Shown here piece after piece: positions 7,200 to 17,443 of a DNA stretch of 44,180 bases. The position numbers and the translations under genes are program-made. Source of the DNA: Planctomycetaceae bacterium (GTDB lineage: Bacteria; Planctomycetota; Planctomycetia; Pirellulales; Pirellulaceae); contig JAHEJI010000020.1 of NCBI GenBank assembly GCA_024638965.1, positions 1-44,180 on the forward strand. Reading direction: 5' to 3'. Positions within the stretch are counted from its first letter, which is position 1, and each line of letters opens with the position of its first letter. Under the pieces are notes generated by a model that saw only the letters and a list, made by a program, of their open reading frames with translations, did no database searches and had not been told where the DNA came from.

Positions 7200-9428
7200 T
7201 TATTGACTGCTATTCTCGCCAACGGCGAGGACACTGTCTTGTGTTCGAAGATAGATGGCACCTTCGGAAACTGCTGGCGTCGCCAGAATGCTTTCACCCG
7301 CTTTGTTTGTTGAAACCAGCGCGAATTCAGGGCCTGCTTTGACGACGAGCACGCGGCCATCTTCGGCCGTCAAGTACAGGTGACCGTCGCTGGCGATTGG
7401 CGATGCTGTGAAAGCCAGGGAACCACCAGGGGCGCGCATGCGTTTTCGATAGACTTGAGCACCGGTTGTAGCTTCAAAACAAGCAAGAATTCCGTTATTG
7501 CTGCAACAATAAAGATAATCACCGTACACGATCGGAGTTGGCATGTAGGGACCGCCTCGTTTGGCGCTCCAGGGAATAAATTCATTGGTCAAGTTGTCGC
7601 CATCGAGGCTGATATCGCCTCGCGCGTCAGGTCGAACCGCATAAATCGGCTGAATCGGACTGTAACCGCTGGCAAGAAAAATCAAGTTGTGTGCTACGAA
7701 TGGAGTTGGCACAACAATCTCCGAATGTTCTTTGAGCGACCACAGGAGTTGTCCGGTTCTCGCATCATAGCCACGTGCGGCTTTCGTCCCCCCGGTGATT
7801 AGCATCGGTAAGCCATCAAATTGGTGAACCGTTGGGCTGGACCAACTGGGAATTTCTTCTCGTTCGGTTCGCCAGACTTCTTTGCCAGTGCCAATATCAA
7901 ACGCCGCGATGAAGGAGTCCTTTTGAATATCGCATTGAACGATCACAAGGTCGTTGAAGATGATGGGTGAGCTACCGAAACCCCACTGATACCCAGGGTC
8001 GTAGAACCAGCCGCTATCGAGAAAGCCGAGTTCCTGTTTCCACAGTTGGTTGCCTTCCATGTCGTAGCAGAAAAGTCCTTCACTGCCAAAAAAGGCCACA
8101 ACGTATTTTCCATCGGTCGCGGTAGTTGGATTCGCGTGCGAAGATTTTGCGTGCCGTTTGACTGCAGGTTTCTTTTTGTTCGCTGTTTGTTTCCAGAGGA
8201 TTTCGCCTGTCGTTTTGCTTAAGCAAAGCAATTGGAATTCGTATTCGTTGTCTTCTTCGACTGACGCCACATCGCCGTAAAGTCCAATTCGAAGCGAGGC
8301 GTCGTCACCCTCGCTAACCGCAGACGTAATAAACAACTTGTTATCCCAGATGACGGGACACGAAAGTCCCAGTCCTTCGATCGGCGTTTTCCACAGCACG
8401 TTTTGATTGTCTTCGACGTTCCATTCAATCGGTGGATTCTGTCCGTCAGCGATTCCACGGGCACCAATGCCTCGAAACGAAGGCCAGTTTTTGGAGGATA
8501 CGGAACGATCGGCGGCTCGAGATTCTTCGCTGGACGGTTGCCACTCGACGGTTTCAGGCTCCGTTTCCGTTGCGGCTTCAGGATTTTCGGTTTTCGCCGT
8601 TTCTGGCGAGGCGGCTACCGGCTTAAATTTCAATTCTCGTAGACCAGCTTCGACCACCAGTTGTTTCACTTTTTCGCCGTCCATTTCAAATTTGAGGTTC
8701 GCCCCCGTCATCATGAATTCGTCTTTAGCGACTGGCTCAATTTGGGACTTTTGACCGGCACCAAATGAAAACATTAGTTTTTCATCTTTCAACTCAACGA
8801 ACACAGTCATCCGGTCTTGTTTGTAAGTGCCCTCGTACTTTTTTAGTGTTTCTGGTGTGACGACAAAGTCCGGTTCATTGTCAGCCGCAATATCCAACCC
8901 TTCAAAAAGCGCACTGAGTTTTTCATTCTTTTTCGCGTCCACAATTTTCTTGGCGCGTTTTAATCCCTCAGGCGTTACCGCACCCGAGTCGAGCACGATT
9001 TTTGCCAGATCGATGTTCACGCCGGCGACTGCCGTCATCAGCATCGAATCGGCGCCCTTGCCACCTTTGGAAAACAATAATCCGACGATTTTGAAGTGGC
9101 CTTTTGATTGAGCCCAGGTGAGTGGAGTCGCGTTGTAAAACGTGTCTTTCGCGTTCGGGTCGGCTCCCGCATCGAGCAGGACTTTGACAATTTCTTCGTG
9201 TCCACGGTCACAAGCGTAAAACAGGGCTGTCGCTCCATAATCCGTTTTTGAATTTACATCGATTCCTGATTCAAGCGCGGTTTTCACTCGTTCGAAGTTG
9301 CCCGTTCGCGCGGCTTCAAAGAGTTTTTCTTTTGTCCAGTCTTGTTTGTCTTGCGCAAAGCATGTGGTCGATTCGGCTACCAGCACCAGCATCATACTGA
9401 TGTACATGCATTTCTGAATCGTTCGCAT
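7200..9428 (-). CDS. Secreted ankyrin-repeat / PQQ-like beta-propeller fusion
   Basis: The product is 742 aa. The ATG at 9428 follows GGAGAGATC; the longer frame begins with TTG and is less likely. A signal peptide (residues 1-26, ending CFAQ) is followed by ankyrin repeats at about 35-150, with the hallmarks GATALFYACDRGHEEIVKVL, LLDAGADPNAKD and ATPLTWAQSKGHFKIV. A middle part (about 190-290) carries a KYEGTYK-type small beta domain. From about 320 on there is a PQQ-like propeller with repeated GxxxWK/xLW blades: NWPSFRGIGARGIADG, NVLWKTPIEGLGLSCPVIWD, GEILWKQTA, GNQLWKQELG, GKEVWRTER, GQLLWSLKE. Propellers opening with WPSFRG are widespread in planctomycetes and are usually structural or binding, not quinone enzymes. 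Combining both repeat types in one exported chain suggests protein-protein interaction. Function unknown. Confidence 0.9.
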   Translation of the reverse strand: MRTIQKCMYISMMLVLVAESTTCFAQDKQDWTKEKLFEAARTGNFERVKTALESGIDVNSKTDYGATALFYACDRGHEEIVKVLLDAGADPNAKDTFYNATPLTWAQSKGHFKIVGLLFSKGGKGADSMLMTAVAGVNIDLAKIVLDSGAVTPEGLKRAKKIVDAKKNEKLSALFEGLDIAADNEPDFVVTPETLKKYEGTYKQDRMTVFVELKDEKLMFSFGAGQKSQIEPVAKDEFMMTGANLKFEMDGEKVKQLVVEAGLRELKFKPVAASPETAKTENPEAATETEPETVEWQPSSEESRAADRSVSSKNWPSFRGIGARGIADGQNPPIEWNVEDNQNVLWKTPIEGLGLSCPVIWDNKLFITSAVSEGDDASLRIGLYGDVASVEEDNEYEFQLLCLSKTTGEILWKQTANKKKPAVKRHAKSSHANPTTATDGKYVVAFFGSEGLFCYDMEGNQLWKQELGFLDSGWFYDPGYQWGFGSSPIIFNDLVIVQCDIQKDSFIAAFDIGTGKEVWRTEREEIPSWSSPTVHQFDGLPMLITGGTKAARGYDARTGQLLWSLKEHSEIVVPTPFVAHNLIFLASGYSPIQPIYAVRPDARGDISLDGDNLTNEFIPWSAKRGGPYMPTPIVYGDYLYCCSNNGILACFEATTGAQVYRKRMRAPGGSLAFTASPIASDGHLYLTAEDGRVLVVKAGPEFALVSTNKAGESILATPAVSEGAIYLRTQDSVLAVGENSSQ

Positions 9429-9803
9429 TCGATCTCTCCGTTCGGTGATCTTGGATGATTTCCGCGTATTCAATGTTCATCAACAAGTAGAACCAATCGT
9501 GGCCAGTTTTAAAACAGCCGGGATCGAGGAGAAATTATTCGATTTTAATCTCAGGATCCTGTCGGGGATTTAACCACTGAAATTAATAGTTAACCATTCA
9601 CAGTTCACCATTAATTATTGAAAGACAGCAATGTGATTACGCGAGTGCAAGTTAACAATTCGAGGCAACGGCCGTAATAATTAACTGCGAATGGTGACTT
9701 GTGAATCACTAATAAGGTCGGAAATTTCTGCTCTTAATGACATTCTCGATCAGCCTGTTCGCCCCTGTCTTCACGTGCTCTGGCGTAACAAGAACCTCTA
9801 GGC
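9429..9803. other. Intergenic region with an AT-rich imperfect inverted repeat
   Basis: This 375-base spacer lies between the ankyrin-PQQ gene start and the asnS stop. I see no ORF or RNA gene. Two similar arms (about 9583-9619 and 9673-9713), each containing a TTCAC..TCACCATT..AATTATT type sequence, are inverted relative to each other and could form a large imperfect hairpin. Confidence 0.5.
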
Positions 9804-11222
9804 TCAAAACTCGGCGTTTCCGGGCGTTCTCGGAAACGCGATTACGTCGCGAATATTGCCCATGCTGGTCACGAATTGAACGGCGCGTTCCAAGCCCAGA
9901 CCAAATCCCGCATGTGGGACGGTGCCAAACCGGCGAAGATCGGTGTACCACCAATAATCGCCGACATCGAGGCCTTGATCTTTCATTCGGCTTTCCAGAA
10001 CGTCCAAACGATGTTCGCGCTGACTGCCGCCGATAATTTCACCGACATTGGGAACCAGGACGTCCATCGCCCGAACTGTCTTGTCATCGTCATTACAGTA
10101 CATGTAAAACGGTTTGATCCTTTTCGGATAGTCGAACAAGATGACCGGATTCTTGAAATGTGTTTCTGTCAGAAAGCGTTCGTGCTCGCTTTGCAGGTCG
10201 ACGCCCCATTGAACCGGAAATTCGAATTTCTGGTCCGATTTTTCAAGGATCTCGATTGCCTCGGTGTACGGTAGCCGAACAAACTCATTTTCGACCAAGC
10301 TATTTAGAACTTCAAGCAACGTATGTGATTCGTCGATGCGATCGTTGAAGAACTCCATGTCCTCGCCGCACTGGCTGAGAGAATCGGCAACGATTCTTTT
10401 AATGAATGCTTCTGCCAGATCCATGTTGTCCGATAAATCATAAAAGGCCATTTCTGGCTCAATCATCCAGAACTCGGCGAGGTGGCGGGATGTGTTTGAG
10501 TTTTCTGCGCGAAACGTAGGACCAAATGTATAGACTTTTCCAAGTGCACACGCATAGGTTTCAGCCGAAAGTTGTCCGCTCACGGTTAAGTAAGACGGGC
10601 GATCAAAAAAATCGAATTTATAGTTGAGGTTTTCAATCGCATTTTTGGCAATTTCGTCCAAATTCATCGTCGTAACCTGAAACATTTCACCGGCGCCTTC
10701 ACAATCACTGGCAGTGATCACCGGAGTGTGCACGTAAAGGAATCCTCGTTCCTGATAAAACTGGTGAATGGAGTTGCAGATGCCGTTGCGAACGCGCGCG
10801 ACCGCACCAAAAGTGTTAGTTCGCGGTCGCAAGTGTGCCCATTCGCGGAGTTTCTCGAAGGAGTGTCTTTTCTTTTGCAATGGATAAGTCTCAGGATCGG
10901 CCCAGCCGTGGACAACGACCTGAGAAGCCTGCATTTCAGTCTTCTGGCCGCGACCACCCGATTCGACGATTTCGCCTTCGGCTGAAATGCTGCATCCGGC
11001 CGTCAGCGCTTTGACTTCCGATTCATAGTTTTCAAGTTCAGCCGGGGCCACAATCTGAATGTTGCCTTGACTTGAGCCGTCGTTGATCTCGATGAAACTA
11101 AATCCGGCTTTCGAGTCGCGACGCGTTCGTACCCAGCCTTGAATTAACGTGGTCTTGCCAATCGACGATTCGTCGCGGGCATCCTTCACAGAGAGTTTTG
11201 ACATTTCAGAAAGTTTTGACAT
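9804..11222 (-). CDS. asnS: Asparaginyl-tRNA synthetase
   Basis: Class IIb aminoacyl-tRNA synthetase that charges tRNA-Asn with asparagine in the cytoplasm. The length of 472 aa is close to the usual 460-470. The N-terminal OB-fold anticodon-binding domain is visible ([32 protein letters not shown]). The catalytic core has motif 1 ([20 protein letters not shown]), the AsnRS-typical GEMFQVTT, motif 2 ([20 protein letters not shown]) and motif 3 ([20 protein letters not shown]). It ends [14 protein letters not shown] as family members do. The ATG at 11222 gives [11 protein letters not shown], an 18-bp tandem duplication, so the ATG at 11204 is an alternative start. It lies 29 bases behind the Nramp-like gene and may be cotranscribed with it. 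Confidence 0.97.
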   Translation of the reverse strand: MSKLSEMSKLSVKDARDESSIGKTTLIQGWVRTRRDSKAGFSFIEINDGSSQGNIQIVAPAELENYESEVKALTAGCSISAEGEIVESGGRGQKTEMQASQVVVHGWADPETYPLQKKRHSFEKLREWAHLRPRTNTFGAVARVRNGICNSIHQFYQERGFLYVHTPVITASDCEGAGEMFQVTTMNLDEIAKNAIENLNYKFDFFDRPSYLTVSGQLSAETYACALGKVYTFGPTFRAENSNTSRHLAEFWMIEPEMAFYDLSDNMDLAEAFIKRIVADSLSQCGEDMEFFNDRIDESHTLLEVLNSLVENEFVRLPYTEAIEILEKSDQKFEFPVQWGVDLQSEHERFLTETHFKNPVILFDYPKRIKPFYMYCNDDDKTVRAMDVLVPNVGEIIGGSQREHRLDVLESRMKDQGLDVGDYWWYTDLRRFGTVPHAGFGLGLERAVQFVTSMGNIRDVIAFPRTPGNAEF

Positions 11223-11251
11223 TGGTCCGATCTTATTCAGAGTTAATTTTG

Positions 11252-12970
11252 TTATGTAGGCTCGTCAGATTTTCTAATCCGGGCGGAAAAGCCAATGATT
11301 GCTAACAACAGGAATGTGGCAACGCTACCGATCACAAAACTCCCCGTTCCCGGCTTGCCGATTTGAATTGCTGTGCCAGCATAGGCCTGAATCAATGCAC
11401 CAATGACACCAATTGCCATCAAAAGGTTCCAGATCGCCATCCGTGCTCCCTGCGGCTTCTCTTCGCCCAGCAACCTGCGGCTGTTCATGAGAGCCAGGAA
11501 AGAAACATAAGCAATGGGTAACAAGATGGCGGCAAACGTCGAAGCAACGATGATCAACCAGGTTTTCGATTCGCCTTGCCAGAAAATAAACCAGCAGAAC
11601 CCCACAGCACAAGCCGCCAGCGCCCCGATTGCCCTCGCCCAGGTACTCTCATGCTGGCCGAAGATTTCTGCAAAAGCATATCCGTTGATCAACATAAGAA
11701 TGATAATCGTGGAAAAGCCCATTCCCAGGGCTCCCAGTCCAAACACGAGGTTGGCGTTCTTTTCACCCAATAACGGCACTAACGATGCAGCCAATTGGCC
11801 TGCGGTTGGTTTGACGACGGTCGGCGCCAGCCGACGTTCGGACTCGCTTAGACTAGCCGCATACTCGGCAAGCTTTTGTTTCTTCTCGTCGGGCTCAAGT
11901 CTGTTCAACTCGGCCAAGGCTTCGTCACCAATGACTTCGGCGTAATGACCCTCAAGAACACCCATCGTGCTTGTGAATAGTTTGCTTGTCTGAATGACTG
12001 CTGGATCGGTGCTCAAAAACTCTGCGTCCGCTTTGACGTGAAACGCATTTGCAGATGCAATCACGATGCAAGTGGTAACGATCAAATAAGGAATTGCCAT
12101 CCCGGTGATCAAGTCAAACCGGGCGAGTCCTCGAAACGGCTTGTCCCAGCCGCGAGCCAACATCGAATAAGGCAACAGAAATGTCATGTTCAGCCCAACC
12201 GCCGTCGCCGTCACACCAATCATGCTCGTCCGTTGTTCCCCAATAATCAAATCTCCCCAATATTCTCTTTTTTCAACGGGAATACTGCTCAAAACATCCT
12301 GCACGGCCGGAGCCGTCGAATTCCAGTGGCCGAAATTTGGAATAAAACCCATGAAGATCTCATTCCAGTTGAGTTCGCCGTTGGTCCCCAACCGATAAAC
12401 GACCGCGACAAAACAAATCACGATCATGGCGACGATCAGTTTCAAGATCACGTCAAACAGACGCGACATCCAACCCGGGTTGAAACTCAACAAGACGATA
12501 ATCAGCGCAGCAACAGCCAGAACACCTGATACGATCATCTTCATCTGGCCTGTGTCGGCGAAGCCATTAGTCAGATTGGTATCGAGCGCGTCGTAACAGA
12601 GACTGAACTGCGGCATGATCCAAATCATGTTGGCGAGAATCGTGGCAGTGATCCAGCCGACTCCCAGCACGGGATTTACGTACTCATTGATCGCCGCATA
12701 GGGGCGTTTACCTGTTGAAAGCGTCACATAGCTGATTGCCGAAAGCATGATCACACCGATCACAATCGCCACCAGTTGCAACCAGAGCATGCTGGTTCCG
12801 CCGAGCATACCCAGGTAAAGTGCACCACCCAACGAACCACCGCCCAGCGTGATCGCGCTTTGTAACCAGCCAGGACCGGAAAGGCGAAAAAAAGCTCCCA
12901 GCGTTGCGACAGGACCACGTTCATGGGCGGCCGTCAAAATCGCTCGGTCGGTGAATGTCTTGTCTGTCAT
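11252..12970 (-). CDS. Nramp-like (APC-fold) membrane transporter lacking the DPGN motif
   Basis: The product is 572 aa with about 11-12 hydrophobic segments. The ATG at 12970 was chosen; the longer frame starts at a TTG inside a repeat. TM1 contains [20 protein letters not shown] (from about residue 31), which sits where classical Nramp proteins have DPGN-type metal ligands. TM3 has [20 protein letters not shown], and TM4-5 [20 protein letters not shown]-terminal part resembles the Nramp core ([20 protein letters not shown]). A soluble insert at about 310-385 ([13 protein letters not shown] region) is unusual. Planctomycete proteins of this kind are normally named Nramp family, but without DPGN the transported ion is open to doubt. 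The gene sits 57 bases after trxB and 29 before asnS, consistent with one operon. Confidence 0.8.
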   Translation of the reverse strand: MTDKTFTDRAILTAAHERGPVATLGAFFRLSGPGWLQSAITLGGGSLGGALYLGMLGGTSMLWLQLVAIVIGVIMLSAISYVTLSTGKRPYAAINEYVNPVLGVGWITATILANMIWIMPQFSLCYDALDTNLTNGFADTGQMKMIVSGVLAVAALIIVLLSFNPGWMSRLFDVILKLIVAMIVICFVAVVYRLGTNGELNWNEIFMGFIPNFGHWNSTAPAVQDVLSSIPVEKREYWGDLIIGEQRTSMIGVTATAVGLNMTFLLPYSMLARGWDKPFRGLARFDLITGMAIPYLIVTTCIVIASANAFHVKADAEFLSTDPAVIQTSKLFTSTMGVLEGHYAEVIGDEALAELNRLEPDEKKQKLAEYAASLSESERRLAPTVVKPTAGQLAASLVPLLGEKNANLVFGLGALGMGFSTIIILMLINGYAFAEIFGQHESTWARAIGALAACAVGFCWFIFWQGESKTWLIIVASTFAAILLPIAYVSFLALMNSRRLLGEEKPQGARMAIWNLLMAIGVIGALIQAYAGTAIQIGKPGTGSFVIGSVATFLLLAIIGFSARIRKSDEPT

Positions 12971-12989
12971 GGTGGGCAACCCATCGGTC

Positions 12990-13022
12990 AATTCCGCATT
13001 CTGCAATCCGCAATCCGCATTT
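12990..13022. repeat. Short low-complexity ATTCCGCA/ATCCGCA repeat
   Basis: The trxB to Nramp spacer contains consecutive variants of an 8-9 bp unit (ATTCCGCATTCTGCAATCCG and on into CAATCCGCATT). Simple tandem blocks like this are common spacer elements. It overlaps the region where an upstream TTG start for the transporter would lie, which argues against that longer start. Confidence 0.6.
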
Positions 13023-13027
13023 GCGAC

Positions 13028-14089
13028 TTATTCAATCCCCTGGTCGACCAGCCAACGTTCAACATCGAGAGCTGCCATGCAGCCGGTGCCTGCCGAAGTG
13101 ATCGCTTGCCGATAGTAATCGTCCGCAACGTCACCGGACGCAAACACGCCGTCAACGCTCGTATCAGTTCGAAATGGTTTTTGCCACACGATGTAACCCT
13201 TTTCGTTCATTTCGACTTTGCCCCGGAGGAATGCGGTGTTGGGCGTGTGGCCAATCGCGACAAACATGCCTCCGACGTTCAGATCGCTGATGGAATCGTC
13301 TTTAGTACTCTTCAATTTCAGGCCTGTCACAAGATTGCCGTCACCTACGACCTCGTCAACAACCCTGTTCCAAAGCAGCTTAATTTTCGGATGATCGAGG
13401 GCTCGTTGCTGCATGATCTTGGATGCCCGCATTTGGTCTCGGCGGACGACCATGTAAATCGTGGCAGCGTCTTTCAAGTTGGCGAGATAGTTCGCTTCTT
13501 CGACGGCCGAATCGCCACCGCCAATGACAGCAAGCGGTTTTCTTCTAAAGATCGGCAAAGCACCGTCACAAACCGCACAGGCACTGACGCCCTTGTTTTT
13601 GTATTCTTCTTCGGAAGGAAGCCCAAGGTAATTCGCCCGGGCACCCGTCGCGATGATGATCGTGTGCGTCTCGACCGGATCTCCATTGCCGGGAATGACC
13701 TTAAAGGGGCGATTACTAATGTCGATATCGACGATGTCGTCACCGACGACTCGCGTATCAAAGTTGAGCGCCTGTTGCTTCATCAATTCCATCAGTTCGA
13801 CACCCTGAACTGCGTAATGGTATTTGCCGTCTTTTTTGTGATCCGGCGCCGGGGGCAGATTGTAATGGCGACTCTTGTCGACGGAACTTTCGACGAACTC
13901 ACGAACATTGCCGAATGGAAAACCGGGATAGTTTTCAACTTCGGTTGTATAGGCGAGTTGCCCAAGCGGGATCATCTCAGGCTGCGCGGTGCCTTCGAAA
14001 AGTAACGGATTTAGGTTGGCTCGGGCTGCGTAAATTGCGGCTGACCAACCCGCAGGTCCACTGCCAATAACGACGACTTTTTCTGGCAC
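13028..14089 (-). CDS. trxB: Thioredoxin-disulfide reductase
   Basis: FAD/NADPH enzyme that reduces thioredoxin in the cytoplasm. The product is 353 aa from a GTG at 14089, with GAAGGAG eight bases upstream. The FAD-binding GSGPAG is at residues 9-14, the redox pair CAVC at 171-174 (ACAVCDG), the NADPH-binding [13 protein letters not shown] at about 190-202, and the C-terminal FAD motif [21 protein letters not shown]. It is about 35 residues longer than E. coli TrxB. Most of the excess is an insert at about 66-96 ([20 protein letters not shown] and following) between the first FAD segments. It heads a same-strand run with the Nramp-like gene and asnS. Confidence 0.95.
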   Translation of the reverse strand: MPEKVVVIGSGPAGWSAAIYAARANLNPLLFEGTAQPEMIPLGQLAYTTEVENYPGFPFGNVREFVESSVDKSRHYNLPPAPDHKKDGKYHYAVQGVELMELMKQQALNFDTRVVGDDIVDIDISNRPFKVIPGNGDPVETHTIIIATGARANYLGLPSEEEYKNKGVSACAVCDGALPIFRRKPLAVIGGGDSAVEEANYLANLKDAATIYMVVRRDQMRASKIMQQRALDHPKIKLLWNRVVDEVVGDGNLVTGLKLKSTKDDSISDLNVGGMFVAIGHTPNTAFLRGKVEMNEKGYIVWQKPFRTDTSVDGVFASGDVADDYYRQAITSAGTGCMAALDVERWLVDQGIE

Positions 14090-14120
14090 AGATTTATCTC
14101 CTTCAGCAATTCAGACGATC

Positions 14121-14206
14121 GTCATCCTGAACCGAGTGGAGCGAAGTGAAGGATCTCTCGTGCTTTAACCGAGATTCTTCGGTCGCTGAAGCTCTCTCAG
14201 AATGAC
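14121..14206. repeat. Dispersed palindromic intergenic repeat, full copy
   Basis: Starts GTCATCCTGAACCGAGTGGA and ends inverted as CTCTCTCAGAATGACTT, with internal GAAGGATCTC and GAGATTCTTCGG that also face each other. The whole can fold into a long imperfect hairpin. It lies between the divergent trxB and cstA genes. See copies at 21098, 29060 and 40909. Confidence 0.85.
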
Positions 14207-14427
14207 TTGCGCAATGTAGATCAAAACATAAACGGCTGGGCGTCAAACGATTCATGTGAATCGGCATGACTACCCGTGTCACGTTTCACAAAAGTTTCGG
14301 GATTATAAGTGCTAACAGTTCGAATTGGCAGTGGACGCCGCGCGGGTTAAGATTGGGACACCGGATCGCTGGTTTTTTCGGCGGTTTGGTTTGGGGGAGC
14401 ATATCCCGGTTTCATTTGGACACGTTT

Positions 14428-16281
14428 ATGAGTACTTTTTTTGTCGCCGCTGGATCATTTCTGCTGTTCATCGTCGCGTACCACACCTACGGTCGCTGGC
14501 TGGCGAAAAAGATCTTTAGGCTTGACGCGAACGCAGAAATGCCAAGTCAACAACTGTGCGATGGCGTGGACTACGTCCCGTCCAAAAAATCGGTCGTGTT
14601 TGGGCACCATTTCACGAGTATTGCCGGGACGGGGCCGATTGTGGGTCCCGCAATTGCCGTTTTTTGGGGGTGGCTGCCGGCATTGATTTGGGTTGTTTTT
14701 GGCAGCATCTTTATCGGTGCGGTTCACGATTTTGGTGCTCTTGTTGTCAGTCTGAGAAATCGAGGCCAGACCGTTGGCGAGATAGCAGGGCGGATGATTT
14801 CGCCACGCACAAAAGTGCTCTTCCTGTTAACGCTATTTTTCGCGCTCACGATTGTGCTGGCGATCTTTGGCCTGGTGATCGCATCGATTTTCAAAATTTA
14901 CCCACAATCCGTACTGCCAGTTTGGATCTCACTGCCGATCGCGGTTGTGGTCGGGATCATGGTAAGAAAAAGTGCAGCGAATTTGCTGCCCCTTTCTCTG
15001 ATTTCACTGTTGTTGATTTACGCGAGCGTATGGATCGGTGCCTATTATTTGCCAATCGTTTTGCCGGTCGACAATCCTGTCGTTGTCTGGACGATTATTT
15101 TGTTGGGATATTGCGCGGTTGCTTCCGTATTGCCTGTTTGGTTGTTGCTTCAGCCACGAGACTACGTTAACAGTCATCAACTGATCGTTGCCCTCGTTTT
15201 GTTGATGGCCGGACTACTGGTAGCGTCTCTACTAGGCAAAGCCGATTTGTTTGCGTCGGCTCCCGCGATCGTTGAAGTCGACAAGTTGCCTGCGGGCACT
15301 CCGCCGATCTGGCCGTTTCTGTTTATCACCATTGCTTGCGGCGCGATCAGCGGTTTTCATTGTCTGGTGAGCAGCGGCACCAGCAGCAAACAGGTCGCGT
15401 GCGAAAGTGATGCCCAGTACATCGGTTATGGTGCGATGTTGCTCGAAGGCGCGTTGGCGGTCGTGGTGATTCTGGCATGTTGCGCGGGGGTGGGGATGGG
15501 CAGGTTCGATTTGGAAACGGGAAATGCAATGTTGGATGCCCAGAACAATCCTGTTGTGGGTGAGGCCGCTTGGAGCGGCTATTACGACGCATCCGGAAGC
15601 TGGTCGAAGTTCGGGCTGGCTCAAAAAGTCGGTGCGTTTGTCGATGGCGGGGCGAACTTCTTGACGGCGCTCGGATTGCCAGTCAAGTTGGCGATCGGAA
15701 TCATTGCCGTTTTAGTCGCCTGTTTTGCTGCCACGACACTTGACACGGCAACACGACTTCAACGGTATGTCATCCAAGAGTTGGGGGCTTCCCTTCGACT
15801 ACCGCCGCTGCGAAACATGTACGTCGCGACTGGAGTCGCCGTTGTTCTGGCGGGCGCGATTGCGATGTTGCCGGGCCCGTCGGGAGTTGCCGGTACTGGC
15901 GGACTGTTATTGTGGCCGTTATTTGGCGCGACCAACCAATTACTGGCGGGACTTGCGTTTATGGTGACTGTGTTTTACTTATGGCGACGCAATAAGCCGA
16001 TTTGGTTTGTGGCCATTCCGATGGTGATCATGATCATCTTGCCAGCCTGGGCGCTTCTGTGGCAGTTGTTCAACCGCACGAACGGCTGGTGCTGGTCGCT
16101 GGGTGAGCACAAGTTGTTAGCGACGATCGGCTTAATCACGCTTGGATTGCAATTCTGGATGGTTATCGAAGCGATTCTTATGTGGCCAAGAGCAAAAGGC
16201 ATTTTGGAAGAAGCTTTGCCGCCTTTGAAGTCTGCTGGCCGTTCCAAAGACCTGCAAACGACCGGAGGCCGATCATGTTGA
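14428..16281 (+). CDS. cstA: CstA family peptide/pyruvate transporter
   Basis: The product is 617 aa from the ATG at 14428, where the protein begins MSTFFVAAGSFLLFIVAYHT as CstA proteins normally do. The frame is open back to an ATG at 14266, but the extra 54 residues do not look like the family. The signature HFTSIAGTGPIVGPAIAVFW is followed by FIGAVHDFGALVVSLRNRG, then many hydrophobic helices. The motif ISGFHCLVSSGTSSKQ and the C-terminal TTLDTATRLQRYVIQEL and WPLFGATNQLLAGL are all typical. CstA proteins import peptides or pyruvate across the inner membrane, classically under carbon limitation. The 3' end overlaps the next gene by seven bases, so the two are probably cotranscribed. Confidence 0.94.
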   Translation: MSTFFVAAGSFLLFIVAYHTYGRWLAKKIFRLDANAEMPSQQLCDGVDYVPSKKSVVFGHHFTSIAGTGPIVGPAIAVFWGWLPALIWVVFGSIFIGAVHDFGALVVSLRNRGQTVGEIAGRMISPRTKVLFLLTLFFALTIVLAIFGLVIASIFKIYPQSVLPVWISLPIAVVVGIMVRKSAANLLPLSLISLLLIYASVWIGAYYLPIVLPVDNPVVVWTIILLGYCAVASVLPVWLLLQPRDYVNSHQLIVALVLLMAGLLVASLLGKADLFASAPAIVEVDKLPAGTPPIWPFLFITIACGAISGFHCLVSSGTSSKQVACESDAQYIGYGAMLLEGALAVVVILACCAGVGMGRFDLETGNAMLDAQNNPVVGEAAWSGYYDASGSWSKFGLAQKVGAFVDGGANFLTALGLPVKLAIGIIAVLVACFAATTLDTATRLQRYVIQELGASLRLPPLRNMYVATGVAVVLAGAIAMLPGPSGVAGTGGLLLWPLFGATNQLLAGLAFMVTVFYLWRRNKPIWFVAIPMVIMIILPAWALLWQLFNRTNGWCWSLGEHKLLATIGLITLGLQFWMVIEAILMWPRAKGILEEALPPLKSAGRSKDLQTTGGRSC

Positions 16282-16799
16282 ACCGATTGAAGATCACTGG
16301 CATGTTTTTGATCGCGACGATGGTCGGAATTCTTGTGACGTTGGGTTGCAATCCGGACTCAATCGGCGAATCTTCAACGAAAGATGTGTTCGGCCAGGTG
16401 CTTCTTGATGGGAAGCCTGTCGCAGGGGCCAAGGTTGTCTTTATTCCTTTTCGGATCGCAGGGCCAACTGGGGAATTCCAAGAGATGGCTCTCGGGACGA
16501 CCGACGCAGAGGGAAAATTCACTTTGTCGCGAACCAACGGCGAGCCCGGAGTTGTGAGCGGCATGCATCGAGTCATGATCAGTAAGAAAGATCCGAATCC
16601 GGCAAGACCTGTTCTGCTGGAGAGCGTTGACCTCGCGCCCCTATCTGAACAAGAAACCTACCTCAGACAACCCGCCGACGAGATGATTCCCGTCATTTAC
16701 AACTTGCATTCGACGCTAACATTCAACGTCGACCCTGAATTGAATCCAGTGCAAGCCAATTTTGATCTCAGTTCCGTTGATCCATTGTTGCGGCACTGA
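16275..16799 (+). CDS. Small carboxypeptidase-regulatory-like lipoprotein
   Basis: The product is 174 aa. The ATG at 16275 has GGAGG at an ideal distance and overlaps the cstA stop by seven bases. A hydrophobic N-terminus (ITGMFLIATMVGILVTLGC) ends in a Cys suited to lipidation. The rest resembles a transthyretin/carboxypeptidase-regulatory beta-sandwich, with GQVLLDGKPVAGAKVVFIPF and GTTDAEGKFTLSRTNGEPGV followed by HRVMIS. Such lipoproteins are abundant in planctomycetes and have no assigned reaction. Position within the cstA transcription unit suggests a cell-envelope role, but nothing more specific can be inferred. Confidence 0.88.
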   Translation: MLNRLKITGMFLIATMVGILVTLGCNPDSIGESSTKDVFGQVLLDGKPVAGAKVVFIPFRIAGPTGEFQEMALGTTDAEGKFTLSRTNGEPGVVSGMHRVMISKKDPNPARPVLLESVDLAPLSEQETYLRQPADEMIPVIYNLHSTLTFNVDPELNPVQANFDLSSVDPLLRH

Positions 16800-17443
16800 C
16801 ACTGTCGTGTGAATCTGAGCCAAGAGCGCCAGCCATGGTTGTATCCTCAAGTCGGCTCGCCTTGAGGGCAGCGGCCCGGACACCCGGTTGTGAGCCCTAG
16901 CCGTTCGGCGTGCTTTTCGCTTTCAGCCCAACGGGCCAGCCGTTTTCCTAGCCCAGGTCGACACGACGCTCGCGAGCTCGCTCTGTTTGGCCTGGGCTAT
17001 GCAAGTTGACGGGCCCTTGGCCCTGCACCAGCGATAAAGATGTGTATCACAACCAGGACGCTCGCCTCAGGTAATCGCGTTTTATTGCCTGATTCTGTAA
17101 TACCCGACGCAAGCGTACACGGGTTTTGAAATGACTTCAAACTCCATTTTGTGCCATAACAACCGGATGACCACGAAGCGGGCTAGTGATTCCTGCGCGC
17201 ATGCACTTAGTTACGGTTTTCTCGGCCCATGTTTGCAGGCTCTTCCACACAACGGCGAAACACGTTTTACATAGCCGTTACAACCCTACACAGTTAAACG
17301 CACAATAATGCTTATCATTAGCAGGCTTTTTTGCAAAAAACGATATTTTTTACTCTGCGAGTTACGTCGGAACTTATGAAACAGACAACTCGTCTCATTC
17401 TCCGCGACAGAAGTAAAACCCGTTTTCAGACAGAGGTGACCAA
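16800..17443. other. Long intergenic region with hairpin repeats
   Basis: This spacer of 644 bases contains no convincing ORF, rRNA or tRNA. Its first third holds inverted repeats: CCTCAAG/CTTGAGG (16845-16867), and TAGCCCAGG (16949-16957) with CCTGGGCTA (16991-16999), along with GGCC/TTGG-rich text typical of planctomycete intergenic repeats. The last 150 bases are AT-rich and probably carry the promoter of the gene at 17444, but I cannot pick a clear -35/-10 pair. Confidence 0.5.

Noticed and set aside
12923-14005. 360-codon plus-strand open frame
   Set aside because: It lies antisense to trxB, whose motifs are unmistakable, and its own translation has no family resemblance or signal.
14266-14427. 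54-residue N-terminal extension of CstA
   Set aside because: The sequence does not resemble CstA proteins, which begin at the Met encoded at 14428.
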